The translations under genes were made by a program, and so were the position numbers. From Phymorhynchus buccinoides (taxonomy: Eukaryota; Mollusca; Gastropoda; Neogastropoda; Raphitomidae), in contig CM065693.1 in NCBI GenBank assembly GCA_017654935.2, positions 17,519,167-17,583,166 on the forward strand: a stretch of DNA of 64,000 nt. The letters are read 5' to 3'. Position 1 is the first letter of the stretch. Every line of letters begins with the position of its first letter. Of this stretch, positions 33,673 to 44,449 are shown piece by piece. The notes under the pieces are model-generated. The model did no database searches, was not told where the DNA came from, and saw only the letters and a program-made list of their open reading frames with translations.

Positions 33673-35493
33673 CAGCCGAACCCGCTTATAGGAAACTCGC
33701 TTATAAGAAAACCCGCTTATAATCAAGCAATTTATTTTCCTCTTCCGAACACCTTTTTTCTTATGTATTATCAAAACTCGGATATATAAGAAAACTGCTT
33801 ATAAGAAAACTAGGATGTTCCGAGAAAATTGAAGTCTTCCAAAAAGGGAAAGTTGACCTCATACCAGTTGCGTCACAGACAGTCTAAAGAGTACAGGCAC
33901 TTGATTGCAAGACTCTGAATTGAGTTGTTTTTGTTCCTTTATTCTATACCTTCCTTCAGTATTCTGTGCAAAATAAATGTTGAGCAGAAGAAAAAAATAT
34001 GAGTGCCTGTACTTTTGTGTTGGTGGTACAGAGATTGTCCATCCTTTTATTTTCAGCAGCAATGGCAGAGAGGAAAAGGCAATCCATTTCTTTAAGAAGA
34101 TAAATACAAATAACTGAATATGTGGACAAAAATCTGCATAAACAAAAGCAAACGATTGATAAAAAGCTGCATGGGTGGACAGTAAATGGCAACAGTTCAG
34201 TACAAGAAAGGTGAGGGGGTAGGTATTTGATAACAGTAAAAAGAAACAAAAAAAGCTTGTTAGTTTGAGTGGTTGTAGGCACCTTTAAATCTTCGGTATA
34301 GGTCAAGATGTGCCTACATTTCTCGGTTAATTCCATTTTTTCCGTTTTTGCCTTTCTTCCCAAACATGAAGCTGTATTTTATGAAGCATTTTCAGCTAAT
34401 TATCTTTGTTCAATAATTAATTGCAGTCATGATAAAGGCCATTATCTAATAGGACACCCCCCTATGTACTGCAGTACACCGTGGCATTTGTCACAGTCGT
34501 GGTTCATTGCGTTTTTCCGTCTTATAGGGTGGGTGGGTGTAGGGTTAGGGCTAAGGCTTAGTATTCCAAAAAGATAATTAGCTGAAAAGGTTCATAAAAT
34601 ACACCTTTATGTTTGATAAGAAAGGCAAAAACAGAAAAATGGAATTAACCGAGAAATGCAGGGGGGGGGGGGGGGGGGGGGGGGGCACATATTTTACCTT
34701 TACCAAATCTTCTTCTTAGTAGACGATTTTGATTTTATGATGTAAGAAATGCATCAAATTAGGAAAAAGGATTTTCTCTTCGTTTTGTTTTTCTGTCTTT
34801 CTTTTCTTTTCTTTTTCTTTTCTCTTTTCCCTTATCCCCATTCAATTTGGTTATAAGGAAAAAAATTCTAAATGTTTTCTTATGTCCGAGTTATATAAGA
34901 AAACACGGATATGGTAATAAGCAAAAAATGATCTCCCTTCGATTTTCTTATAACCGAGTTTTGCTGTATTTTTGATTTTATGATGTAAAACATGAGTCAT
35001 AAGGTCACAAGTTTCTTTATTGTCCATTGGCATTGTACAAACGCAAATACAAAATTGTCTTCCACTGTGTAAAATGAGTTATACATCCAAATTAGAATAT
35101 TGATTAAAAACAAGAATGTTTTTAATATTTAAACAAATATGTTACTCTCACCCCACACCCAATCATTTTTCTGCTCTCAGCTATCTTGCTCGCTCATCAT
35201 GCAACTCACACCACGTCTGCCTTCATTTTTGTTTTTAATTTTCTCTTCCGTTCCTGTTTTTTTCCTCCTTTGTTTTGCAATTGTTCCTTTTTTTCATGCA
35301 CCAAATTAGATAAAAGCATGTTTTCTCTTCGTTTTACGTTTCTATGTGTCTTTTATTTTATTTTTTCCTCTTTTATCTTTTTATTTTGTCCCTTTTTTCC
35401 CATTCAACTCGGTTATAATTTTTTAAAATCAAAACCCGGATATAAGAAAACAAAAAAATATCTCTTCGATTTTCTTATAACCGGGTTTTGCTG
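33673..35493. mobile_element. Pogo/Tigger-like composite element
   Basis: Left terminus CAGCCGAACCCGCTTATAGG after TA (33671-72). Two right termini read, on the minus strand, CAGCAAAACTCGGTTATAAG (from 34966) and CAGCAAAACCCGGTTATAAG (from 35493), each followed by TA. The two right ends share about 200 bp, so the right end is duplicated. No transposase is visible. A separate inverted repeat (34309-34410 with 34568-34665) and a G run (34660-34685) lie inside. Confidence 0.5.
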
Positions 35494-35969
35494 TAGTGCG
35501 ATACTTATGCCAGATTGCAAGTGGCCCTTAACTTATGCTGCTGTCTAGTTTTGCAGTCATTCACATTTATGTGAAATAGGTGGTGTCACATTCACTGATT
35601 TAAATTTTTGGCATTTCCTGAAATTTTATTCGCTTTTGTTGCTATTCCTATATAGTATACACCCAATTTGCAACCATTAAGAAAAATGCGACTGGTTGAA
35701 TTTTGGCCAAAATACGATCGATAAACGGCTGAATATGGCCGAAGTTTAGTATTAAATAACAGCTCAAATCTACTGCACAGAATGCGTTCCTATTTTACAC
35801 ATTAGCAAAAAAACCGTACGTATTATATGTAACACGTTCAACCATATAATTATGGTACACCGACAGAAAGCTGATCATGATCAGACAGAGGGGAGTTAGA
35901 TTATCCATCGTCTTTTAGAATGCTTTGTAGCACAAACATATGACATGTTAAAGGGACACCCTGGCGGAT

Positions 35970-36475
35970 GAGCTTTTGCAAGAAACACGTCGAGATCACC
36001 AGAAAGACAGCCTTTTCAAGGATCGGAAAACTCACTTTGCTCTGGTTTCCTATAAATCAAACCGTCAAAACGGCGATTCCTCCTTGGCGGAGTTGCCGGA
36101 GAGAGAAGCCATTTTGGACGGGGTGGGTGGAGGACACTCAAGAGTGGTTGAAGCTTTTTCTTCTTTGTAGTGCAGTAAAACAAAAAATTGGAGCTATTTC
36201 CTTTTGTTGTGAGCGAAACTCCTTTTGGTAAACTGTAAATAAATAGGCTTGTATTGTGGAAATTTTCGTGATTTGGTCTAAGCGACTCAGGCGGCCATTA
36301 GAAAAGAGAAGGCACACGCCTTCTCTTTCACTGAAATAATTTGACTTCCAGCACCTCCGCCAAGGAGGAATCGCCGATTTGACGGTTTGATTTATAGAAA
36401 ACCAGAGCAAAGTGAGAAGTTGCGATCTCTGTAAAGGGTGTTTTCCTGGTGATCTCGACGTGTTCCTTGCAAAAA
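35970..36475. mobile_element. Foldback element with ~120-bp arms
   Basis: Arm 35974-36092 (containing AACACGTCGAGATCACCAG and CAAACCGTCAAAACGGCGAT) is inverted at 36354-36474. A small hairpin (AGAGAAGGCACACGCCTTCTCT) sits at about 36304. No gene. Confidence 0.65.
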
Positions 36476-36560
36476 ACTAATTTCATTTCGTTTGGCTTCT
36501 TTTTTCTTCTTCTTTTTTTTGTTTTTGTTTGTAAGTCAACATAATACCCGAGTCATATTA

Positions 36561-36686
36561 CAGTAGAACCTCCCTTATAAGGGACGCAATGTTAATACTT
36601 ACAAAGAAGGGCAATGTCTCAGAGAAGTAGGTCTATATGTGGGAGGGAGTCTTATAATGGGAAGTCTTATAAGGGAGGTTCCACTG
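36561..36686. mobile_element. 126-bp pogo/Tigger-type MITE
   Basis: Starts CAGTAGAACCTCCCTTATAA and ends with the complement of CAGTGGAACCTCCCTTATAA, flanked by TA on both sides (36559-60, 36687-88). Confidence 0.75.
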
Positions 36687-36750
36687 TAGTAAGTTGGTTT
36701 ATGTTCGATCCAAACAAAGAGTCCCTGATCCAAACCAGTGATGACCAGCC

Positions 36751-36905
36751 CTTAATTTTATGAAGTTCTACCAGAAAGCTTAGATACTGTCCTTGGTTCT
36801 ACTAAAGCTTAAGTGGGAAACTAAACGTTGTTACTTTCTAGATTAAGTGAATCGTAAACGTTTAGTTTCCCACTTAAGCTTTTGTAGAACTTCATAAAAT
36901 TAAGC
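36751..36905. mobile_element. Foldback MITE with an insertion in one arm
   Basis: CTTAATTTTATGAAGTTCTA (36751) and AAGCTTAAGTGGGAAACTAA (36804) are both inverted at 36826-36905. The left arm has about 30 bp extra between the two blocks. Confidence 0.65.
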
Positions 36906-37189
36906 ATCGAGTATAGGTCCTGGCTCCAATCTTCAACCAACAGATAGACCGAGCCGACCCAAGAATCAACCAGACAAACAAAATTAATGTTTTACTTGGT
37001 TTATTTTATATTCACTTAAATATAAGCAATTAAACAAAGGCACGAACAGAGAGCCGTGTGGCTCCCTTGTATCCATTCATGAAAGCCATTCTCATTCATG
37101 TTTTGTTTTTTCAATATGTAGACGTTGTCTGATTGCTGTCTGTCTGTCTGTCTGTCTGTCACTCGAGTACGCGCGCGCAAGCACTTGCG

Positions 37190-37494
37190 CGCGCACACAC
37201 ACACAGACAAAAACAACACACACACAGAGAAAAACACACACACACACACTGCATGCACGCATATTAAACAAACACACGCATATGAACACACACACACACA
37301 CACATGCATTGCAAAAGCACACGTATATGAACACACACACACACACACACACACATCCAATAGTGCATGCGTATGAACACACAAACACCCACACACACAC
37401 ACACACACACACACAACACACACCACACACACACACACACAGTGTGACACAAACACGCATCCAATAGTGCACCGCATATGGTACACACACATAC

Positions 37495-37532
<38 letters not shown>

Positions 37533-37822
37533 CGCGCACACACACACAGACACATCCAAAAGCGCACGCATATAAACAGACACACACTATGACACACGCA
37601 CGCATCCTGAATAGCGCACGCAATATGAACACACACACAAACACACACACAAAAAACGCACGCATACACATAAACATCCAATAGCGCACGCATAACACAC
37701 ACACACACACACACACACATTACACACACACACACACAAAGTGACACACACAAACTGTGACACACACACGCATCCAATAGCGTACGCATATGAACACACA
37801 CGCACACACCACACACACACAT

Positions 37823-37885
<63 letters not shown>

Positions 37886-37939
37886 GACACAGACATATAT
37901 CCAACATCGCGCACGCACACAAACACATACACACACACG

Positions 37940-37989
<50 letters not shown>

Positions 37990-38100
37990 CTGACACACAC
38001 AGTGACACAGACATATATCCAACATCGAGCTCACGCACGCACACGCACACGCACACACACGCACGCGCACGCGCACACGCACACACACACAACAACAACA
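37190..38100. repeat. Decayed minisatellite embedded in (AC)n
   Basis: A core like CATCCAATAGCGCACGCATA recurs at about 37352, 37455, 37552, 37603, 37675, 37770, 37895 and 38015, spaced about 50-120 bp and separated by AC runs of differing length. The long open frames here are repeat translations. Confidence 0.7.
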
Positions 38101-38450
38101 ACAACACCATGTCAGTTCTTTCTTTGTAAAAACTGCAGTTAGCTGACAATCAGAAAAACAAACTACCTAAGAAAACTGAAACCGAAACAGACTGCGACGT
38201 CACTGGAACATGCAACATGCAACAAACAAACAACTACACGCAAGTGTAAAGTGACGTTATTTTATTCACAAGAGACAAAACAAAACTACTGGATATTTCG
38301 GCGAATGCGCCTTTATAAACATAATAGACAAACAAGAAAACAGCAAACTGCAAATATAGCAAAAGCAGAAAAAAAAGCAGGCAACAACTAGCAAAAAACA
38401 CACTACGAAAACAATAACATAATTCACCCACGCAGGCAGAAACTATAGGT
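38100..38450. other. Unique spacer, no gene seen
   Basis: A-rich on this strand, no supportable frame. Confidence 0.4.
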
Positions 38451-38457
38451 GAAGACG

Positions 38458-38647
38458 GGGTAAAAAGCCCATGCCAATTATCTCATGAAATAAAGCAAAT
38501 TTCAGTCAAATTTGCCAATGAGATGAATGCTAAACATTAACACTCGTCTCATGGGCAAAAATGTGACTGAAATTTTCTTTATTTCATGAGATAATTGGCA
38601 TGGGCTTCTTACTCACGCCCATGGGCTTTTTACCCCGTCTTACCCCC
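38458..38647. mobile_element. Foldback element F3 (190 bp), same family, outside the TLR duplication
   Basis: Same inverted repeat with flanking TA. The left arm has lost about 17-24 bp (the CATGGGCGGGTAAGAAG part), so the palindrome is asymmetric. Its position in the gene-free region shows that the family is dispersed. Confidence 0.7.
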
Positions 38648-38819
38648 TAAGGATTAAAAAAACCCTCAAAAGAATCATAAATCAGGCTTGTGTCTTCTTC
38701 CCTAAACAGTCTTTACCAAAATATAATTTATACAATGGCATAGCTGTGTTAAAAACAGGGGCAACAATTCCAGTTCATCCTAAACAATATGAATTTATAA
38801 CTAGTTATTTCCCTTGCTT

Positions 38820-38854
38820 CTGGACCTCTCTCTCTCTCATCTCTCTCTCTCTCT

Positions 38855-38899
<45 letters not shown>

Positions 38900-39470
38900 G
38901 GGGCACGTCAAGAATAAAGAAACAGTCAAAGAAAGGTAACCATTAAATATTTCCATCCTCTGGTCTTCCCTCTTAATTCATTCCCTTCTTTTTGTCTCTT
39001 CATTTCCGATCTCTCTCTTTCCTCCAGCCTTCTCCCCCCCCCCCCTCTACCATCTCCCCTCTCTTCACCATCTCTCTGCTACTTCATTCTCCCTCTCTTG
39101 TTTCCCTCACTTTTTGCCCCCATCATGTCCTCTCCTTACCATTTATCTCTGTCTAATTCATCCCTGAATCCTCTCTCTCTGTCTCTGTCTCTCTTGTACT
39201 GTGTGTGTCGGTACGTGAGAGAGAGCTAGAGAGAGAAAGAGAGGAATCGAGAGAGCGAGAAGAGTGTGTGTGGTGTGGCGGTACTGTGTGTGTTGTGGTT
39301 TCTTTGTGGTTTGTGTGTGTGTGTGTGTGTTGTTGGGGGTGTGTGTGTGGTGTGTATGTTGTAGTGAGTGTGTTGTGTGTGTGTTGTTATTGGTGTGAGT
39401 TTGTGTCGGTGTGTGTTTGTGGCGTGTGTGTGCGTGTGCGAATGTGCGTGCATCACATCTATTGTTAGTT
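38820..39470. repeat. CT, GA and GT tracts with pyrimidine-rich DNA
   Basis: (CT)n at 38827-38897, C/T-rich DNA to 39195, GA at 39218-39262 and GT-rich DNA at 39265-39445. No gene. Confidence 0.8.
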
Positions 39471-39639
39471 AAAAGTTGTAGTTTTGATTGTTTACATGGA
39501 TAAGGAGTTATTGTACATTTTCTTCATTCAATGTGTATTACTGATATAATATGCATATATTTTGCATGTTTCCGCTTGCGCGCCTATGTGTGTGCGTGTG
39601 TGTGTGTGTGTGAATCACATTTTTGGGGGGCTTGTTTTT

Positions 39640-39733
39640 AACTTTTTATTGTTTTTGTAAAGCGCATTGAGCTTTAAGGCTATGGGGTGTATACGTTTTT
39701 TAAAATAAATAAATAAATAAAGTAGTAGTAGTA

Positions 39734-39766
<33 letters not shown>

Positions 39767-40005
39767 ATGAAGAAAATTGTGGTGGAAGTAATTTTTGTTG
39801 TTTTTTTCTCTTTTTTTCATTAATTTTATGTCTTTGTTTGGTCGGTTGGTTTCTGTTTTGCTTGTCCTTATTATTGATGGTGATGTTCTGCGTACCATGT
39901 CATTGTTATATTATTGTGGCACTGTATTAGTAGTAGTGGTAGTGGTAGCGGTAGTAGTAGACAAGTAAATGGGTGGTGGTAGTGGAGTAGTAGTAGTAGT
40001 AGTTT

Positions 40006-40037
<32 letters not shown>

Positions 40038-40377
40038 TGGTGATGGTGGTAGTAATAGTAGTAGGAGTAATAATGGTAGTAGGAGAAGTAATTTGTAGTG
40101 ACAGAGGTGTTTTTCATTTACTTATTTGCTTGTTTGTTTATTTGGTTGGTTAATTTTCAGTTTTGTTTTGTTTTTATTGCTGATGTTGATGCTCTGCCTA
40201 CCATGTCGTTGCTATATTACTGTCAGTTGTTGTTTCTGTTGGCGATGTTCCTATATTCCAATGTTCATTTATAGTAGTAGTTATGCATTGCATGCTTAGA
40301 ACCAAGGACAGAATGGAAGAATAGGCCCAGCCTAAATTAATATCCTTGTAAAATAAAGTATCTGAAGTCTGAGTCTG

Positions 40378-40432
<55 letters not shown>
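39640..40432 (+). mobile_element. Probable non-LTR retrotransposon 3' ends, partly duplicated
   Basis: TTTGTAAAGCGCATTGAGCT at 39653 followed by (AAAT)n is a common LINE/SINE 3' signature. A second piece runs to AAAATAAAGTATCTGAAG and then (TCTGAG)n at 40361-40380, another typical non-LTR tail. The stretch 39770-39920 is repeated in diverged form at 40085-40225 (GATGTTCTGCGTACCATGTC against GATGCTCTGCCTACCATGTC). (AGT)n tracts lie at 39721-39768 and 39925-40085. Confidence 0.45.
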
Positions 40433-40433
<1 letters not shown>

Positions 40434-40534
40434 GCCCCTTATTTTACCATTCTCTGTCCAATTCTCGTATCTCTCTAATATATAATTACACTGTCTCTAT
40501 CCTTTTCCCTCTCTTTCCGTCTCTTCAAACATCA

Positions 40535-40540
40535 CACACA

Positions 40541-40571
<31 letters not shown>

Positions 40572-40572
40572 C

Positions 40573-40606
<34 letters not shown>

Positions 40607-40635
40607 ACACACACACACACACACAAAACACACAC
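40535..40635. repeat. (AC)n microsatellite next to A' exon 4
   Basis: Interrupted AC repeat ending just before the stop codon region of A'. A (CT)n tract lies at 41075-41170 on the other side of exon 4. Confidence 0.85.
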
Positions 40636-40664
40636 CCACCCCTCCTTCTCCTCGAGCCGCTCCT

Positions 40665-40940
40665 TCACAGTGTCTGCTCTCTGACAATGGCCTCAGCCAG
40701 GGCCTCCCACACCGGGTGGTGGCGGGGGGCTAAGGGGTGCACGTGGAACACGTGGTGGGGCGGCACCAGCGGCAGCAGCCTGTGAAGGGAAGGCATGCGC
40801 CGCAGCAGAGGCATCTTCTCCAGAAACACCACGATGACCCGCTCCGGGGTGAGGTCAGAGATGCAGCGAGTGGCGTGCTGCACGGCAAACCCGCACGCCC
40901 AGTCGTCCTGGGAAAAGTCCCCAGTCACCAGCAACACCGT
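40665..40940 (-). CDS. A' exon 4: C-terminal half of TIR and stop
   Basis: Clean 276-nt exon after CTCCACAG^ACGGTG. It reads TVLLVTGDFSQDDWACGF and ends EALAEAIVREQTL. It differs from gene B exon 4 at a handful of residues (ATRC for AIRC, EKMPLLRR for ENLRLLQR, E for K). This is the only copy of the gene A-type last exon in the window and predicts where gene A's own exon lies off the left edge. Confidence 0.88.
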   Translation of the reverse strand, partial: TVLLVTGDFSQDDWACGFAVQHATRCISDLTPERVIVVFLEKMPLLRRMPSLHRLLPLVPPHHVFHVHPLAPRHHPVWEALAEAIVREQTL

Positions 40941-41092
40941 CTGTGGAGGAGAGAAAGAAAGAAAGCATGGAAATAATATTATTTTCTTTTGAAGAAGAGA
41001 ATGAGTTATACTATCTCTGTTTCCCTGCTTTCTCCCCCAGCCCATATCTGTCTGCGTGCCTGTCTGTCTGTCTGTCTGTCTGTCTCTGTCTC

Positions 41093-41123
<31 letters not shown>

Positions 41124-41124
41124 T

Positions 41125-41173
<49 letters not shown>

Positions 41174-41196
41174 GAAAGGAGGAGGTAGTCTTGGTA

Positions 41197-42508
41197 CACT
41201 TGTTTGTGTCGTTTTAGGTTTTTTTTTTCCTTTTTTTTTTGGACTGCATGACTGCACAAAATCATGAGTGTACTTTAAAAAAATCACAGAAGTCTTGATT
41301 GCTTTAGCATTTGGGGTGGTGATATTTCACTGTCTATACTCCACGGATCTTCTAAGAATTGTGTTTTAGGTGGCTATGATGACGTCATAAGGACGTCAGC
41401 GTGTACACCCTGTAAAAATCAGACACAGCCCTAAATTTCGATTATTTAAACACAGCCCGCTCACTGATTTGTTTTCAACAGAAGTCAGCCGTTTTTGATC
41501 AAAATTTAGATCTGGACTCTATGTCAGTCACATGGATGTCCTGATTGTTTTCGTTCCCTTCAATCTCGTGACTGCAAACGCTTCATAAAATGGGCTAGTG
41601 TTGTTTTTTATTATTGAATCTTGACCAAGCCTGTGGGGATATACAGAAAGATTCAGGATTCCATCTGGCATGCAGATATACAGCCCATTGTTCATATTTT
41701 AATCGACAAACACAATATGATCTATTAATGGGATAGAAAACAGCTTACCAGAGCCTCAAAGTTACCACTAGGTTTGAATATGGCTTGACGTGTGCAGTAA
41801 GACATCTTTATCAGCTCTTCTCCTGACACACACATGCTGAAAATTATGTCAACGTTTATCTTGGTTTCATCAATAAAGGTTACGTGGTCCCATCCTCATT
41901 CCACACTTTACCACTTCTCCTCCTATTTCCTTCATAACCATGTTCTTTCAAACTCATCACTTTTGGAACCATTGCTATTTGACCAAATTTTTCCTGACAC
42001 TTGACTAAGAACATTGTCTTGCCTTGCAATTGCTAAGAATGTAGGCTATATATGTCACCGACGCTCTAGAATGTTTTGGTACAATTTCGAAAATTGATCT
42101 TTCGATTTATATGGTAGAAGTTTCCTTATACCAATGAGGGGCATGCATTCACCTCCACCATGTGTTGAAGAACAAAAAATCAAATTGAACACTGCTGTAT
42201 GGCCTATTTCCAATTCTTTGGCTGTATTAAATACTTTCACTGCATTTCCATGTAGATGATACAATCATTCTTTTGAATCTACTGAAAAATGATGGTCTCT
42301 GGGACTCATGTTATTTCCACTGCTCTGGAAGAAAATCTACAGAATGACAGGGCTTAAGAAATGACGTCATGAAAGTAGACTAATATGACGCCATTATTGA
42401 AGCTCCAACTGATATCAACAGGACCCACACTTTTTACACAATCTTGTCTGAAAGTTAGGACTTGATCACAAGAGAAGCAGGCATAACCGGAAACGACACA
42501 AACAAGTG
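41197..42508 (-). mobile_element. Tc1/mariner relic in intron 3 of A'
   Basis: Orthologous copy of the element at 4-1292, with the same 18-bp terminal repeats. A T-rich insertion (about 41219-41240) follows the left terminus. The transposase-like block has more frame damage here. Confidence 0.6.
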
Positions 42509-42777
42509 GACTGGCACTGTACCTTAGCAGCACCTCTATATCTACCCTATGTCCAAGCCATTCAATCTGACTCCTATGATGTCCCTCCATCATGCCCCTC
42601 CCTTCGCCCCTACCAGGGACCGTTCCTTTTCCATTGCTTTGTTTTCCATACATCAGCTTGTCAACCTTGCTTTGTTTTGTGCTCAAATATCATAATTATT
42701 TATAAGAGCTTAAAAGGATTCATTCGTTAATGCTCAATAACCTTCCATTTATTCATTCTGTCAATCCTGCCCCTGAC

Positions 42778-43070
42778 CTTCCAGCTGACGTCGATGTTGT
42801 GGAGGATGTTCTGGACCTCTGTCCATGGAAGGCAGCAGTTCCATGTCACTCAGCAGCAGCCTCAGCTCAGGCCGGTGATAATATAACAGGTCAGGCAACA
42901 TCCTGCAGGCCCAGATGTCGTCACGGTCCGTTTTGGCGTAGACCAGGTTGGCGTCCTTGGCGAAGTCCCTCAGTCTGTTGGGGACGTGGTGACGTCTGAG
43001 GGCCTGCCAGGCGTAGCGCAGCCTGGTCCAACTGGCTGAAGATCAGGTAGGTCAGCACCAACAGGAGGAG
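42778..43070 (-). pseudogene. A' exon 3: divergent and frameshifted TIR N-half
   Basis: 293 nt instead of 291, with one extra base near 42815 (GGACCTCTGTCC) and one near 43030 (GTCCAACTGG). Reading past these, the protein differs from A at about 11 of 97 residues (for example NTDHDV becomes KTDRDD, ETLPG becomes RMLPD, RHH becomes YYH), while A and B differ at only about five. Confidence 0.8.
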
Positions 43071-43164
43071 CTGCAAGATAAGAGCAGGATGGCAAGTCAT
43101 GTAAGCCTACTTGCAGAACTCGTGTTATCTATTCTATTTTTAGACAATATAATAGTATTATATA

Positions 43165-43386
43165 GGTTAAGACGGGGTAAAAAAGACATGGGCGGGTAAG
43201 AGAAGCCCATGCCAATCATCTCATGAAAAAAAAGCAACATTTCAGTCACATTTGGCCAAAGAGACCAATGCTAGACATTAACAATCATTCTCATGGGCAA
43301 AATGATGACTGAAATTTGATTTATTTCATGAGATATTTGGCATGGGATTCTTACACGCCCGTGGACTTTTTTACCCCGTCTTACCC
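43165..43386. mobile_element. Foldback element F1 copy in A' intron 2
   Basis: Orthologous to F1 in gene A, at the same intronic place, with several differences in both arms and slightly longer. Confidence 0.65.
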
Positions 43387-43647
43387 TATGCATCATCATC
43401 GAAATCGAGCTTACGTGCAATATTTGCCACGTCAGTAAACGAAACAATGTGCACCATCGCAATGTTGTTGCAGGTAGCTCAGCCAATTTTCATGATGATC
43501 AGTTCAGTGTGTTTCCCACCCTGCTGGAACAAAATTAATATTGAGCAAAAGTTCAGAAGATTGAAATCAATAAACTATAAATTATCTCTGTAAACCTGGA
43601 AAAAGTCTGGTCTTAATTTAACTCAACATTTTAAACAATTTTCTTAC

Positions 43648-43885
43648 CTGTGTCAGTGACAGGCCAACAGCCGCACTGAAGACCTTCGTCCCCACACACC
43701 TTCTCCAGTGTGACAACATGTCCGCCATGACTCGGTGTGTGTCAGTCATCTCCCCTGTGTCCAGGGTGCAGGAGAAGTTGCCTCCCTTCCCTCCTCCATC
43801 CAGCGTCACGCGCGTGTGCCACAACCACTGAACCATGTCCAGGTTGCCGCACGTGCAGGTCAGGGGGTTGTTGAGAAGGCTCAGT
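43648..43885 (-). CDS. A' exon 2: LRR C-terminal cap
   Basis: Same splice sites and 238-nt length as gene A exon 2, with only a couple of substitutions (for example GGGKGG for GEGKGG, and M for its neighbour in NLDMVQ). It lies in the clean part of the A' copy. Confidence 0.88.
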
Positions 43886-44117
43886 CTGTGGGAACGAATG
43901 GATAAACGATTGGTTCATGGTAATGCAACTGATGTCAAAACGGTGACATCGAGGTGAAAACGAGGAGAACAATGACAAGGAATGTCTGGAATTTCATTAT
44001 GCAAGCTGGTCACTTAGTCTGTTTTGAGAATATTGGAAATTTAACTAATAACTGACAAGGTTCTGGGAAAATACAGCACACTATAGTTTTGATATTAAGG
44101 AAGCTTTCTTTGTTGTG

Positions 44118-44166
<49 letters not shown>

Positions 44167-44449
44167 GAAATGATACCTTTAAGATCTATCACAGGAACCT
44201 AATTCTTCATATTAAAGCATGGTTTAGGTGCACATTATAATGTCAGTTCTGCCTTGGATATTAAGTCTGAATTCTTTTCACAACTTGTTTAAAGCCTAGC
44301 ATTTCTCAGCAGTTGTTTTGTCATTTTTCACTCGACATTCTCACTGGACCCTATGCAAAAAGAGGATTTTCAAGTAGCCATCCTGTCAGCTCATGCATCA
44401 TGAATTAATTTTTGACACGTAGCAAAGTACCATAGTTTGTTTTATGTAC

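Noticed and set aside
37016..38149. 377-codon Cys-Val rich frame
   Set aside because: Translation of (AC)n / (GT)n and a decayed minisatellite; no other support.
43271..43486. Minus-strand frame over intron 2 of A'
   Set aside because: Covers the foldback and intron; not conserved as a frame in gene A.
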